From: Pseudomonadota bacterium
GTDB taxonomy: Bacteria; Desulfobacterota; Desulfobulbia; Desulfobulbales; SURF-16
NCBI GenBank assembly: GCA_018822545.1
Contig: JAHJKA010000053.1
Location: 1 to 55,217 of the forward strand
Direction: 5' to 3'
DNA: 55,217 bases
Of this stretch, positions 16,400 to 25,112 are shown one piece after another. Position 1 is the first letter of the stretch. The number at the start of each line of letters is the position of its first letter. A model generated the notes under the pieces. That model had not been told where the DNA came from and searched no databases. It saw nothing but the letters and a program-made list of their open reading frames with translations. Position numbers and translations under genes: made by a program.

Positions 16400-17725
16400 T
16401 TATTCAGTGATTTCACACTCAGGGCCATCACACTCGACATTGGCAACAAGAAAACGACTCGCAAAACCGGCATTGCGCAGTTCTGTGGAGGCCATTTCAG
16501 CCCGGGCTCCGGTGCTGCAATGAACAACAATCTCCTTGTCCTTGGGGAGAGATTCCATCTGCTCTTGAAGATCATCCAGTGGAATGTGACGGGCATTGGC
16601 GAATTTGCCTTCAGCAGCCTCGTCCTTGGTGCGGACATCAAGAATCAGTTTATCATCCGAACCTGCAGCGATCTTCTCAAACTCAGCAATGCTGATCTCA
16701 TTCTTGCCAAGAATACGCTTCCAGACAATTTCTTCCGGAGTTGCACCGGTTTCAACGGGGTTACCGGCTTTTTGCCAGGCTGCAAAATCAACCCCGGCAA
16801 TGGCGCCTTTTTTGTTACCCCATCCTTTGACAATCTTATAGGCCTTTTTGGCATCGTCGCCATTCCCATAAAGAACAATGGGCGCAGCCTTACTGGTGGG
16901 GAAATCATCCTCAGCCTCGCTGAGTTTATCAATGGGGACATTGTAGGCGCGGGGAATATGACCTGCCTCATATTCCTTTGTGGGACGCAGGTCAACCAGT
17001 ACGATATTACCTTTCTTAACGAAATTATCACTTGCGACAACATAATTCCCAGCTTTTTTCCAGCCCGGAACACCATCAAGCATTACCTTTACATTTGTAT
17101 AGCCTAATTTGACCGCCTGACCGGCGGTCTCTGTTGACATGCCTCAGGTGGGCCCTCCGCAGTAAAAAACAAGCTGAATATCTTTATCCTTAGGCAACAG
17201 CGCCGCTCCATTTTTCTTCATATCAGGAACAGGGATGTTGATGGAACCGGCAATGGTGCCTTCATGGAAACGCCCAGCCGGACGAGAGTCAACCAGCACA
17301 TATTTCTTGCCTGAATTCATAAGTGCGGCAAGCTCATCGGTCTTCATCTCAGAAGTGCCCTGGGGAAGCTTGGCAAGCTTCGGCTTGATAACCGTAGCCA
17401 GACGATTCTTGCCCGCGCCGGTAAATTCAATAATGGCAGCATTCTCCTCGACGGCATGCTCAATACCCTTGGTATTGTCATCGAATTTGACCATCACGGT
17501 CTTAGCCGCATCGCCTTTACCAACCTCAATAGAAATGGTCTTGGCCTTATTTGACTTGCCGACAATTTTTCCCTTCAGAACGTTCTCTTGCTTTTGGGCG
17601 TCAGCCTTTACCGCTGGTGCCGCTGCGTCCCCGGCCTGTACCAGATTGTACTGTCCGCAACCGGCGACAAAGAATGCCGCACCGCAGGCCAGTGGTAGCA
17701 GGCGTTTTAAAATTGTGTCATTCAT
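16400..17725 (-). CDS. Exported three-domain rhodanese lipoprotein with in-frame UGA (selenocysteine)
   Basis: Read with UGA as selenocysteine this is one 441-residue protein. The ATG at 17725 follows GAGAGGAG; a signal peptide with lipobox VAGC (C23) predicts periplasmic anchoring. Residues 45-115 form a linker domain. Rhodanese domain 1 has active-loop FYCGGPTU, with catalytic C189 and U194 (UGA at 17144-17146). Domain 2 has YGNG where the catalytic Cys should be, so it is probably inert. Domain 3 has HCSTGARAEMA with C403. The second rhodanese at 21775 reads FYCKGLRC, so a Cys aligns with the UGA. A SECIS-like hairpin follows, and a sigma-54 promoter precedes. If UGA stops translation, the product would be a 193-residue truncated protein. 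Confidence 0.85.
17111..17129 (-). promoter_or_regulatory. Bacterial SECIS-like hairpin
   Basis: On the coding (minus) strand GACCGCC, loop GGTCA, GGCGGTC forms a perfect 7-bp stem 14 bases after the UGA. The loop begins GGU, as in the E. coli fdhF SECIS, and lies 21 bases from the UGA, inside the range known for bacterial SECIS elements recognised by SelB. The hairpin lies in the coding sequence, as bacterial SECIS elements do. Confidence 0.82.
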
Positions 17726-17759
17726 GGGCAACTCCTCTCTGAAGATAAACTAAAAATAG

Positions 17760-17777
17760 GGCGTACAACAGTACGCC
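17760..17777. repeat. Perfect 7-bp inverted repeat in the rhodanese 5' leader
   Basis: GGCGTAC, spacer AACA, GTACGCC. It lies between the predicted sigma-54 start (about 17794) and the ATG at 17725, so it would form a hairpin in the leader RNA. It could stabilise the mRNA or be an operator; nothing in the sequence decides between these. Confidence 0.5.
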
Positions 17778-17805
17778 TCTGGGGCTTAACACTCTTGATT
17801 TATAT

Positions 17806-17821
17806 AGCAATCTATGTGCCA
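17806..17821 (-). promoter_or_regulatory. Sigma-54 (-24/-12) promoter of the selenocysteine rhodanese
   Basis: On the minus strand TGGCAC, five bases (ATAGA), TTGCT: a perfect match to TGGCACN5TTGCW. It stands about 80 bases before the ATG at 17725. A sigma-54-dependent activator is encoded 2.5 kb away in the divergent operon, so this promoter is a natural target. Confidence 0.85.
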
Positions 17822-17927
17822 CACAGGAGCCCTCCAGTTCCACCAGGATATAACCAATCAAAAAACATCGCCTTATCGTGCCTTTAGGTACAAAGCTGTC
17901 CACCCTGGGCTTTTTCCATCCCCAAAA

Positions 17928-17974
17928 GCAATCCCCTGCAAACTTATTTGACACTTGGAGACAATCCCTGTAAC
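17928..17974. promoter_or_regulatory. Candidate activator-binding direct repeats
   Basis: GCAATCCCCTGCAAAC (17928-17943) and ACAATCCCTGTAAC (17961-17974) share CAATCCC(C)TG. They lie about 110-155 bases upstream of the sigma-54 promoter, the normal distance for an enhancer site bound by a sigma-54 activator, and just before the kinase gene. Confidence 0.4.
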
Positions 17975-18046
17975 ATACCGGATACACAGCCGTTTTAGCG
18001 ACAACGACATTTGTCCATGCAATATTTTTTGCACCCCTTTTCATCC

Positions 18047-20347
18047 ATGAATCTACGCTATCTCATTTTTTTCACCATCACCGCGCTGGGTCTGTTGCCC
18101 TTGGCAGTTCTTCTCCTCACCAGTCTGCCCCAGGCCATGGAACAACTGGATGATGCCGCTCGCCTGGAAACAGTGGCCCGTACCCAAAACCGCTACACCA
18201 AGCTCAACGCCAAGGTCACATGCCTTAAGAAATCCATTATCAGGCTGGCAGCGGTACCGGTTAGCGAAGATATTATTATTCAGGCGGGCAAAGATCCGCA
18301 AAACCGCATGCAACTTCTCATCGCCGACTGGTTTGCCGATGATCTACAGATTGATGACGTCCAGTTTGTCGATATTGTCGGCAATGAAACCTTCCGTATG
18401 AGCCGAGACAGTCAAGGCCTGGCTAAAATCGATGAAAGCCAGCTTACAACACGGGAACAGAACGCCTCTTTCCTCCAGGGACTCCAACTAGCCCCTAAGG
18501 AGGTTTTTGTCGGCATCGAAAACCAGACTCAAGGCAGCCTTGGCAGCGAAGAACAGTATGTGTTTTACATGGTTACACCCATAGGTCGTGAGGTTGAAGA
18601 GGTCATCGGTGTCGCGGTTATTCAGGTAAATCTCTCCACCTTTCTGCAGGATTTTAACGACTCGCTATGGCTTCTCACCAACCGGCAGGTTCTCTATGCC
18701 CCGGCACAAATCCCCCCCTACACTCCGCCAACCGCAATCGCTGAGGATTTCAGCCAACCTGCGGATATTTCAATTATAGATTCCAGCACCGGCAATCAGG
18801 TGGCGTGGCTGCCCCTTTCCTTCAATCCTGACCATCGCCCCTTGCTGTGGATTGCCAGTCCAATAGATCAATCCGCCACCCTGGCCTGGAAATCAGCTAT
18901 CACCAGAAACATCTTTCTTATTGTCACCATCACCGGCCTCATGGTCTTTGGCATCGCCCATTTTATTGCCAGCCACCTGGCCACCATCAAAAATGAAATT
19001 GTCCACGGGGTAGATCGCATTTTAAACCATGATGAACCCGTGCAGTTTTCCTGGCAAGGGCCGCAGGAGTTAAAAAACCTGGCCCAAGATCTCACCAGCA
19101 TGGCAGACCATTACCATGATATCCAGACGGCCCGCAGCCAAGCTGAAATCGCCCTGCGAGAGAGCGAAGAAAATTTCCGAAATCTGACCACCTCAGCCCA
19201 TGACGCCATTATCATGATGGATCATCACGGTGATATCTCCTTTTGGAATAAAGCAGCTGAGACCTTTTTCGGCTATCAAGCCTCCGAGGCCATGGGCCAG
19301 CCCATCCATAGCCTCATCAGTCCCAGGCGACCTGAGACCGGGGAAGGTGTTTTCCCCTTGGGCGAGGCCAGCACAGGATCTCCGGTCCACGAAATTATCG
19401 CCCTTATCGCCACCAGAAAAGATGGCACAGAAATCCAAGTAGAGCTTTCCCTGTCAGCTGCCTACATTAACGACCGCTGGCACGCCCTGTGGATTGTTCG
19501 TGACATCACGGAGCGTATTCGGGCTGAGGCCAAAAACCGTGACCAGCAACAACAACTGATCCAGGCCGATAAAATGATTTCCCTGGGGCTTCTGGTTTCA
19601 GGCGTAGCCCATGAGATCAATAACCCAAACTCCATTGTCCTGCTCAATACGCCGCTGCTTGCCCGTTCATGGGCCTCGATTCTGCCCATCCTTGATGAGT
19701 TTTATGATGAGAATGGCGAATTTCTGGTTGGCGGCCTCGACTACTCAGAGATGCGCAGTCAAATCCCCAAGATCTGCGACGAAATTGAGGACAGTGGCCG
19801 ACGTATCAAGCAGATTGTCATGGACCTTAAAGACTATGCCCGCCAAGACAGCGCCAGCCATTTTGACCAGATTGACTTAAACTCAGTTGTTGAAGCCGCC
19901 AGTCGGCTTACCTTGAATAAAATCAAAAACGCCACCAATCATTTCAGCACGAAACTTTCTGAAATCCCAGCTGTTTTTGGCAATCGCCAACGCCTTGAAC
20001 AAGTGGTGATCAATCTTATTCAAAACAGTTGCGAGGCCATCAGTGGTCCTGAAAAAGCCCTTACCATCACCACCGCCTTTGACCAGAATGAAAACCTGGT
20101 CAAGCTTGTTGTCATCGATGAAGGAAGTGGTATTGATCCCCAGTCCATCACCAAGGTTACTGATCCGTTTTACACGTCAAAAAGAACCATGGGAGGCACA
20201 GGCCTCGGCCTTTCGGTGTCGGCCGGTATCATCAAAGAACATGATGCCACCCTCCAATTTCAAAGCGATTTCGGCAAGGGAACCACCGTAACCATTGCCT
20301 TTAAACCAGCCGACAACTCTCGGTCGGCCTCGGGGACACCGCTATGA
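18047..20347 (+). CDS. Membrane sensor histidine kinase with periplasmic sensor and PAS domain
   Basis: About 766 residues from the ATG at 18047; an ATG at 18017 is also possible and neither has a good ribosome site. The first membrane helix is at residues 4-25, followed by a periplasmic Cache-like sensor of about 265 residues. A second helix (FLIVTITGLMVFGIAHFIA) follows, then a HAMP-like linker, a PAS domain (NFRNLTTSAHDAIIMMDHHG) and a HisKA helix with the phosphorylated His in VSGVAHEINNPNS. The ATPase domain has the N box NLIQNSCEAI, DEGSGIDP and GGTGLGLS. It overlaps the response-regulator gene by 4 bases. The position suggests it senses a periplasmic sulfur-related signal; that is inference. 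Confidence 0.93.
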   Translation: MNLRYLIFFTITALGLLPLAVLLLTSLPQAMEQLDDAARLETVARTQNRYTKLNAKVTCLKKSIIRLAAVPVSEDIIIQAGKDPQNRMQLLIADWFADDLQIDDVQFVDIVGNETFRMSRDSQGLAKIDESQLTTREQNASFLQGLQLAPKEVFVGIENQTQGSLGSEEQYVFYMVTPIGREVEEVIGVAVIQVNLSTFLQDFNDSLWLLTNRQVLYAPAQIPPYTPPTAIAEDFSQPADISIIDSSTGNQVAWLPLSFNPDHRPLLWIASPIDQSATLAWKSAITRNIFLIVTITGLMVFGIAHFIASHLATIKNEIVHGVDRILNHDEPVQFSWQGPQELKNLAQDLTSMADHYHDIQTARSQAEIALRESEENFRNLTTSAHDAIIMMDHHGDISFWNKAAETFFGYQASEAMGQPIHSLISPRRPETGEGVFPLGEASTGSPVHEIIALIATRKDGTEIQVELSLSAAYINDRWHALWIVRDITERIRAEAKNRDQQQQLIQADKMISLGLLVSGVAHEINNPNSIVLLNTPLLARSWASILPILDEFYDENGEFLVGGLDYSEMRSQIPKICDEIEDSGRRIKQIVMDLKDYARQDSASHFDQIDLNSVVEAASRLTLNKIKNATNHFSTKLSEIPAVFGNRQRLEQVVINLIQNSCEAISGPEKALTITTAFDQNENLVKLVVIDEGSGIDPQSITKVTDPFYTSKRTMGGTGLGLSVSAGIIKEHDATLQFQSDFGKGTTVTIAFKPADNSRSASGTPL

Positions 20348-21762
20348 GCAAAAACCAATACCCCCTCCAACCTGTCCTTCTTGTCGACGATGAAGAGGTG
20401 TGGCTGCACAGTTTTAGTCTCACCCTACGCTCGGCCGGGATCAATAATATTCTGACCTGCCAGGACAGCCGAGCGGTTCTGGACATCTTGAACTCGCAGG
20501 CCGTTTCCCTGATGGTGCTTGATCTCACCATGCCCCATATCAACGGCGCTGAAATTCTCATCAAGACAGTTGAGGAATTCCCCCATATCCCGGTGATCAT
20601 CATCAGTGGACTCGATCAGGTTGAAACTGCTGTCAACTGTATCAAACAGGGCGCTTTTGATTATTTCACCAAGGTTTCTGAGGAAAACAGACTTGTTTCC
20701 GGAGTGGAAAGAGCCATCGAGGTGGGCAAACTACGCCGGGAAAATTCGTCATTAAAAGAACATTTCCTTGAAGACAGACTGGACCACCCCGAGGCCTTTG
20801 CGCACATTATCACCCGTAACAAGAAAATGCGGACCCTGTTCCAGTACATGGAGGCCATTGCCGCAAGCTGCGAACCAGTGCTGATCACCGGCGAAACCGG
20901 AGTGGGCAAGGAGCTCTTTGCCCAGGCCCTGCATAAACTCTGTCATGGCGATGCCCCTTTTGTGGTGGCAAATGCCGCCGGACTTGATGACACCATGTTT
21001 GCTGACACCTTATTCGGTCACCGCAAAGGGGCCTTTACCAGTGCCGACAGCGCCCGGGACGGTCTTATCAAAAAGGCGGCAGGCGGCACCCTGTTTCTTG
21101 ACGAGATCGGCGATCTCTCCCAATCATCCCAGGTTAAACTTCTCCGCCTGCTCCAGGAAAAAGAATATTTTCAGCTGGGGAGCGATCTGGCAAGAAAGAC
21201 CAATGCCCGGATGATTTTTGCCACCCACCGCGACCTTGACACCTTGCAAAAAGAAGGGGCCTTCCGCACCGATCTTTTTTTCCGCCTCCGGGCCCATCAT
21301 ATCCATATCCCCCCTCTGCGCGAGCGCCTTGATGATCTCCCCCTGCTCTTTGATTTCTTCCTGGAAGAAGGGGCGAAAAAATTAGCGAAAAAGAAACCGG
21401 CTTACCCCAAAGAACTGACGTTGCTCATGGCGACCTATACCTATCCGGGTAACATCAGAGAACTGAACCATATTATTTTTGACGCCTTGAGTCATCATAA
21501 GGATAAGATGCTTTCCATGGAGAATTTTAAAAAATATATCCATAACCAGTCTCTCCCTTCTGATGATGCTGTTGACCGTACCCTGCCCAAAAGTGACGAC
21601 AGCACTCTCTTCAGTGTCTTAAATCAGCTGCCAACCCTGAAGGAATCGAGTAACCTGCTCATTCAGGAGGCCCTGCATCGTTCCGGCGGCAACCAGGCCA
21701 TTGCCGCTGACATGCTGGGCATTACCAGACAGGCCCTCAACTGGCGCCTGAAAAAGTCGTAA
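20344..21762 (+). CDS. Sigma-54-dependent NtrC-type response regulator
   Basis: 472 residues with receiver, AAA+ and Fis-type HTH domains. The phosphoacceptor is D60 in LMVLDLTMP. Walker A is GETGVGKE, and Walker B is TLFLDEIGDLS. The sigma-54 contact loop reads GAFTSA rather than the canonical GAFTGA. The C-terminal HTH is NQAIAADMLGITRQALNWRL. It is translated with the upstream kinase (ATGA overlap) and followed 12 bases later by a rhodanese gene. It probably activates the perfect sigma-54 promoter at 17806-17821. Confidence 0.95.
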   Translation: MSKNQYPLQPVLLVDDEEVWLHSFSLTLRSAGINNILTCQDSRAVLDILNSQAVSLMVLDLTMPHINGAEILIKTVEEFPHIPVIIISGLDQVETAVNCIKQGAFDYFTKVSEENRLVSGVERAIEVGKLRRENSSLKEHFLEDRLDHPEAFAHIITRNKKMRTLFQYMEAIAASCEPVLITGETGVGKELFAQALHKLCHGDAPFVVANAAGLDDTMFADTLFGHRKGAFTSADSARDGLIKKAAGGTLFLDEIGDLSQSSQVKLLRLLQEKEYFQLGSDLARKTNARMIFATHRDLDTLQKEGAFRTDLFFRLRAHHIHIPPLRERLDDLPLLFDFFLEEGAKKLAKKKPAYPKELTLLMATYTYPGNIRELNHIIFDALSHHKDKMLSMENFKKYIHNQSLPSDDAVDRTLPKSDDSTLFSVLNQLPTLKESSNLLIQEALHRSGGNQAIAADMLGITRQALNWRLKKS

Positions 21763-21774
21763 AAAGGAGAATCA

Positions 21775-22500
21775 ATGAAAACCAGATTGTCCATAATGTT
21801 CGCCATGGCACTCATCCCCCTCTACTTTCTGGCACCCCTTGTCCAGGCTGAACGTTTTGAAACCATCACCACTGACGAGCTCCTTGAGGTAAGAAGAGGC
21901 GCTGCGCCATTTCTGCTGATTAACGCCTTAAGCCCCATTGAACACAACGAAGAGGCGATCCATGGTTCCGTGAACATTCCAGCAAGTCATATGCGGCCCG
22001 ATCACCCCTTGTTGCCCAAGGACAAATCAACCCTCCTCATCTTTTACTGCAAGGGCCTCCGCTGCACAAAGAGCCGCAGCGCTGCCCGGATGGCCATGGA
22101 TTTCGGCTACAAGCATGTAAAGATTTATACCCCCGGCCTGCCGGGCTGGAAGCACCGGGATTTACCGTTAATCCATGCAACAACCTATCCTGATATTGAT
22201 CCTCCGATCCTTGAGCCCCTGACCGTTTATAAGAAGATGGACACCGCGTTGCTGCTCGACATTCGGGGCGAGGAGGTGAGCCAGTTGGGAGAAATCAAAA
22301 AGGCTCTCAAAATCCCCCTTGATGACATGGATCACGACTATCGGCAGTTACCCCATGATAAAACCATCATCATTATCGACCATGCCGAAAAACAGTCCCC
22401 TATTTGCGCCCGCTTTCTGGCCAAAATGGGTTACCAAGATCTCGCCATCCTCAAGGGCGGTATGATCAACTGGGTTCGTGCTGGCCTTCCCATTGAGTAG
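21775..22500 (+). CDS. Exported two-domain rhodanese (Cys counterpart of the selenoprotein)
   Basis: 241 residues with a signal peptide ending near PLVQA (residue 25). Rhodanese domain 1 has active-loop FYCKGLRC (C92 and C97) followed by TKSRSAARMA; C97 aligns with the UGA-encoded residue of the divergent rhodanese. Domain 2 (from about residue 150) has IIDHAEKQSP where the catalytic Cys should be and is probably non-catalytic. AAAGGAG precedes the ATG. It follows the response regulator by 12 bases, so the kinase, regulator and rhodanese form one unit. The role is likely sulfane-sulfur handling in the periplasm. Confidence 0.88.
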   Translation: MKTRLSIMFAMALIPLYFLAPLVQAERFETITTDELLEVRRGAAPFLLINALSPIEHNEEAIHGSVNIPASHMRPDHPLLPKDKSTLLIFYCKGLRCTKSRSAARMAMDFGYKHVKIYTPGLPGWKHRDLPLIHATTYPDIDPPILEPLTVYKKMDTALLLDIRGEEVSQLGEIKKALKIPLDDMDHDYRQLPHDKTIIIIDHAEKQSPICARFLAKMGYQDLAILKGGMINWVRAGLPIE

Positions 22501-22511
22501 ATAGAGCCCTT

Positions 22512-23960
22512 GTGACACCTCTTCGCGCCACCAAAGAACCTTGCCTGCCAAATCACCTGGCCACCATTTTCATGGAGGCGGCTCTGCATGGTTCCACACC
22601 ACCCTTTGATCTTATCCCCCTGCTCTCGCAAATGGCCATGGGTCCTAATCTTGATCTTGCCCAAGATGCTTCAGCAAGCCTCTATGGTAAAATTATTCTC
22701 CCGCTCTGTGACGATTTCACCAGCCATGGGGTTGCTGTGGCGAACAGGGTGCTTATCAGCATGATCCTTGACTTTTGCGACACCCCGCACGGCAAGGAGG
22801 CCCGTCAAATCCTGCATGACTTCCAGCTCACCGACCACGAGAGCTTTCTGGCCCGTTACCAAAAGCTGCTTACCCCCAACCCCATATCTCAAGAACAGAG
22901 ACGGGCCGTAAAAAAGGTATTTATCCTTTCCCGGGTGAGTTTAGGGGCAGATATTGCCATCACCTCCATTATCATCGCTCGGGTCAAAAAGGCCCTGTCG
23001 CATGCAAAAATTTACCTCGTCGGCCCCAATCATCTGCACCACCTTTTTCACAATAATGACCTGCATCACCTGGAAATCCCCTTCAACAGGGAAGGATCGC
23101 TGCTCCAAAAGATGGCGGCCTGGCCCCGGCTCTATCGTCTTATTGCCAAAGAATGCAACACCCTTGCCGCCCAGGAAATCCTGCTCTTTGACCCTGACAC
23201 CAGACTGAGCCAACTCGGCCTGGTGCCCTTAACATCAACCTCTTCAACCCATTATCTCTGCAGCAGGCAGGACCAGGCCGAAAATATGAGCCAGGCTGCG
23301 ATCACCAACAACTGGCTTGACCAGATCTTCCCTGACATCCCAGCCAGTCCGCCTTATTTCTCAATCAATCCAGCTCTGTTGGCCCAATGCCGGTTATTTT
23401 CAGACCACTTCAAGAAAACCACTTTTAAGATCATCATCAATTTCGGCGTGGCTCATGACTACAATAAACGTCTCGCTGATCCCTTTGAGGAAGAACTTCT
23501 CGTGGCCCTCCTGCAACAAAATGATACTCTGATTATTCTTGATTCAGGCAAGGGGGAAAACGAAGAGAATATGGCCAAGAGATTGATGGCAGAAATGGCA
23601 AAAAGAAGCTATAACACCGCCGAGTTCTCCGAAAGGCAGCTTACAGAGACGGATATTTGGTTCCAACATGGCCTTGTGCGTTTCAGCGGCAAAATCGACG
23701 CCCTGGCTGGCCTTATCAAGAGCTGCAACCTTTATATCGGTTATGACTCCTGCGGCCAGCATGTGGCCACGGCAACGGAGACACCGTCGATCATCTGTTT
23801 TACCGGCGCTGCCAACAAAAGGTTCCTGGGGCGCTGGCAACCGAGCAATCGACATGGGAACACGACAACCTTTGTTATTGACCAAAAACCAGGGAGCTCA
23901 GAGCAGCGAGCTGAACTCATCGAAAAAATTATCCAGACAGCAGGCCGGTATCGATCCTGA
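22512..23960 (+). CDS. Glycosyltransferase family 9-like protein (heptosyltransferase-related)
   Basis: 482 residues from a GTG at 22512. The C-terminal half has the GT9 donor-site layout: YIGYDSCGQHVATATETPSI, then CFTGAANKRFLGRWQP. The N-terminal 140 residues are atypical. Residues 135-170 (VKKVFILSRVSLGADIAIT) start the first Rossmann-like unit. GT9 enzymes add heptose to lipopolysaccharide core; the next gene makes a heptose precursor, which supports a role in envelope sugar assembly. The gene starts 11 bases after the rhodanese stop, so it may be cotranscribed with the signalling genes. Confidence 0.75.
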   Translation: MTPLRATKEPCLPNHLATIFMEAALHGSTPPFDLIPLLSQMAMGPNLDLAQDASASLYGKIILPLCDDFTSHGVAVANRVLISMILDFCDTPHGKEARQILHDFQLTDHESFLARYQKLLTPNPISQEQRRAVKKVFILSRVSLGADIAITSIIIARVKKALSHAKIYLVGPNHLHHLFHNNDLHHLEIPFNREGSLLQKMAAWPRLYRLIAKECNTLAAQEILLFDPDTRLSQLGLVPLTSTSSTHYLCSRQDQAENMSQAAITNNWLDQIFPDIPASPPYFSINPALLAQCRLFSDHFKKTTFKIIINFGVAHDYNKRLADPFEEELLVALLQQNDTLIILDSGKGENEENMAKRLMAEMAKRSYNTAEFSERQLTETDIWFQHGLVRFSGKIDALAGLIKSCNLYIGYDSCGQHVATATETPSIICFTGAANKRFLGRWQPSNRHGNTTTFVIDQKPGSSEQRAELIEKIIQTAGRYRS

Positions 23961-24011
23961 TTGTTTTCTGATGCCGCCCAAAATGGTAAACCCTTAAAAA
24001 GTCTTTTTCTC

Positions 24012-24085
24012 ACCCCAGAGACACAAAGGGCACAGAGATTTTTTCCTAAAAATCATTCAGTTCGTGCCCTTTGTGCCTCTGTGGT
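24012..24085. repeat. Palindromic intergenic repeat, copy 1
   Basis: The left arm has CCAGAGACACAAAGGGCAC and the right arm, inverted, GTGCCCTTTGTGCCTCTGTGG, with an AT-rich centre. It is one of three related copies in 4 kb; all lie between genes of one block. Confidence 0.8.
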
Positions 24086-24119
24086 TAATTTATTATTTCA
24101 GCCACAATATAGAAAAGCC

Positions 24120-25112
24120 ATGCACCATCTCGTATCCATCGATCACGACATCTTAAAAAAGGCCCTGCCTCGCTTCAAAGAGGCCAATATCCTGGTTATC
24201 GGCGATATCATTATTGACCATTTCATCTATGGTTCGGTGACCCGCATCTCCCCGGAAGCCCCGGTGCCGGTTGTTAATGTCCGGCGTGAAGATCTGCTGC
24301 TCGGCGGTTCCGCAAACGTCCTCCATAATCTCCACGCCCTTGGTGGCCAAGGGGCAATCTGCGGGGTCATTGGCCGTGATGTCATGGGAGCACAGCTTCT
24401 CACCCTTCTTGAGGACATTGATTCCCCGATCTCCGGGGTCATCCATTGCGATGATCGGCCCACCACCAAAAAAACCAGGGTCATTGCCCAGAATCAACAG
24501 GTTGTCCGTTTTGACCGTGAGGTCACCGGCCCTTTGGCGGCTGAGGTTATTGCCAGAATGTGCGCCTTTCTTGACGACAATATCAGCTCTTTCCAGGCGG
24601 TGGTAGTTTCCGATTATAACAAAGGCGTCATCTGCCAGGCCCTTGTCGAGCATCTCCGCACCCTGCGTCTGACCCACCCCATCCCCATGGTGGTCGACCC
24701 CAAACCAGGCCATTCTGAATTTTTCAAAGGTGCAACCCTGATTACCCCCAACAATCTTGAGGCGGAACTGATGTCAGGGATCAAAATTATTGATGACGCC
24801 TCTCTCCTTGCTGCAGCCAGCAAACTCAAAGAAGATCTGCAAAGTGAGGCGGTCCTGATCACCCGTGGTGAAGCGGGCATGGCCCTTTTGTCCGGCGACA
24901 AGCCGCTGTTTACCATCCCGACGGTTGCCAAAGAAGTGTATGATGTCACCGGTGCCGGCGACACCGTCATTGCCACCCTGGCCCTTGGACTGGCTGTCGG
25001 TCTCAGTCATGCAGAAGCTGCGACCATCGCCAATTATGCAGCAGGAATTGTCGTGGGTAAAGTGGGTACGGCAACAGCGAGCCCCGAAGAACTTCTGGAG
25101 GTTATGGCATGA
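24120..25112 (+). CDS. rfaE1: D-glycero-beta-D-manno-heptose-7-phosphate kinase
   Basis: 330 residues of the PfkB/ribokinase family matching the kinase half of HldE/RfaE. It shows GDIIIDHFIYGSVTRISPEAPVPVVN at the N-terminus, LGGSANVLHNLHALG, and the catalytic VTGAGDTVIATLALGLA near residue 280. The adenylyltransferase half is absent, so this organism uses separate proteins. The ATG at 24120 is chosen because earlier frame sequence only translates the palindromic repeat. It overlaps yicC by 4 bases. Confidence 0.93.
   Translation: MHHLVSIDHDILKKALPRFKEANILVIGDIIIDHFIYGSVTRISPEAPVPVVNVRREDLLLGGSANVLHNLHALGGQGAICGVIGRDVMGAQLLTLLEDIDSPISGVIHCDDRPTTKKTRVIAQNQQVVRFDREVTGPLAAEVIARMCAFLDDNISSFQAVVVSDYNKGVICQALVEHLRTLRLTHPIPMVVDPKPGHSEFFKGATLITPNNLEAELMSGIKIIDDASLLAAASKLKEDLQSEAVLITRGEAGMALLSGDKPLFTIPTVAKEVYDVTGAGDTVIATLALGLAVGLSHAEAATIANYAAGIVVGKVGTATASPEELLEVMA

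Noticed and set aside
23961..24119. Extended N-terminus of the heptose kinase
   Set aside because: The sequence encodes the palindromic repeat; the kinase begins at 24120.
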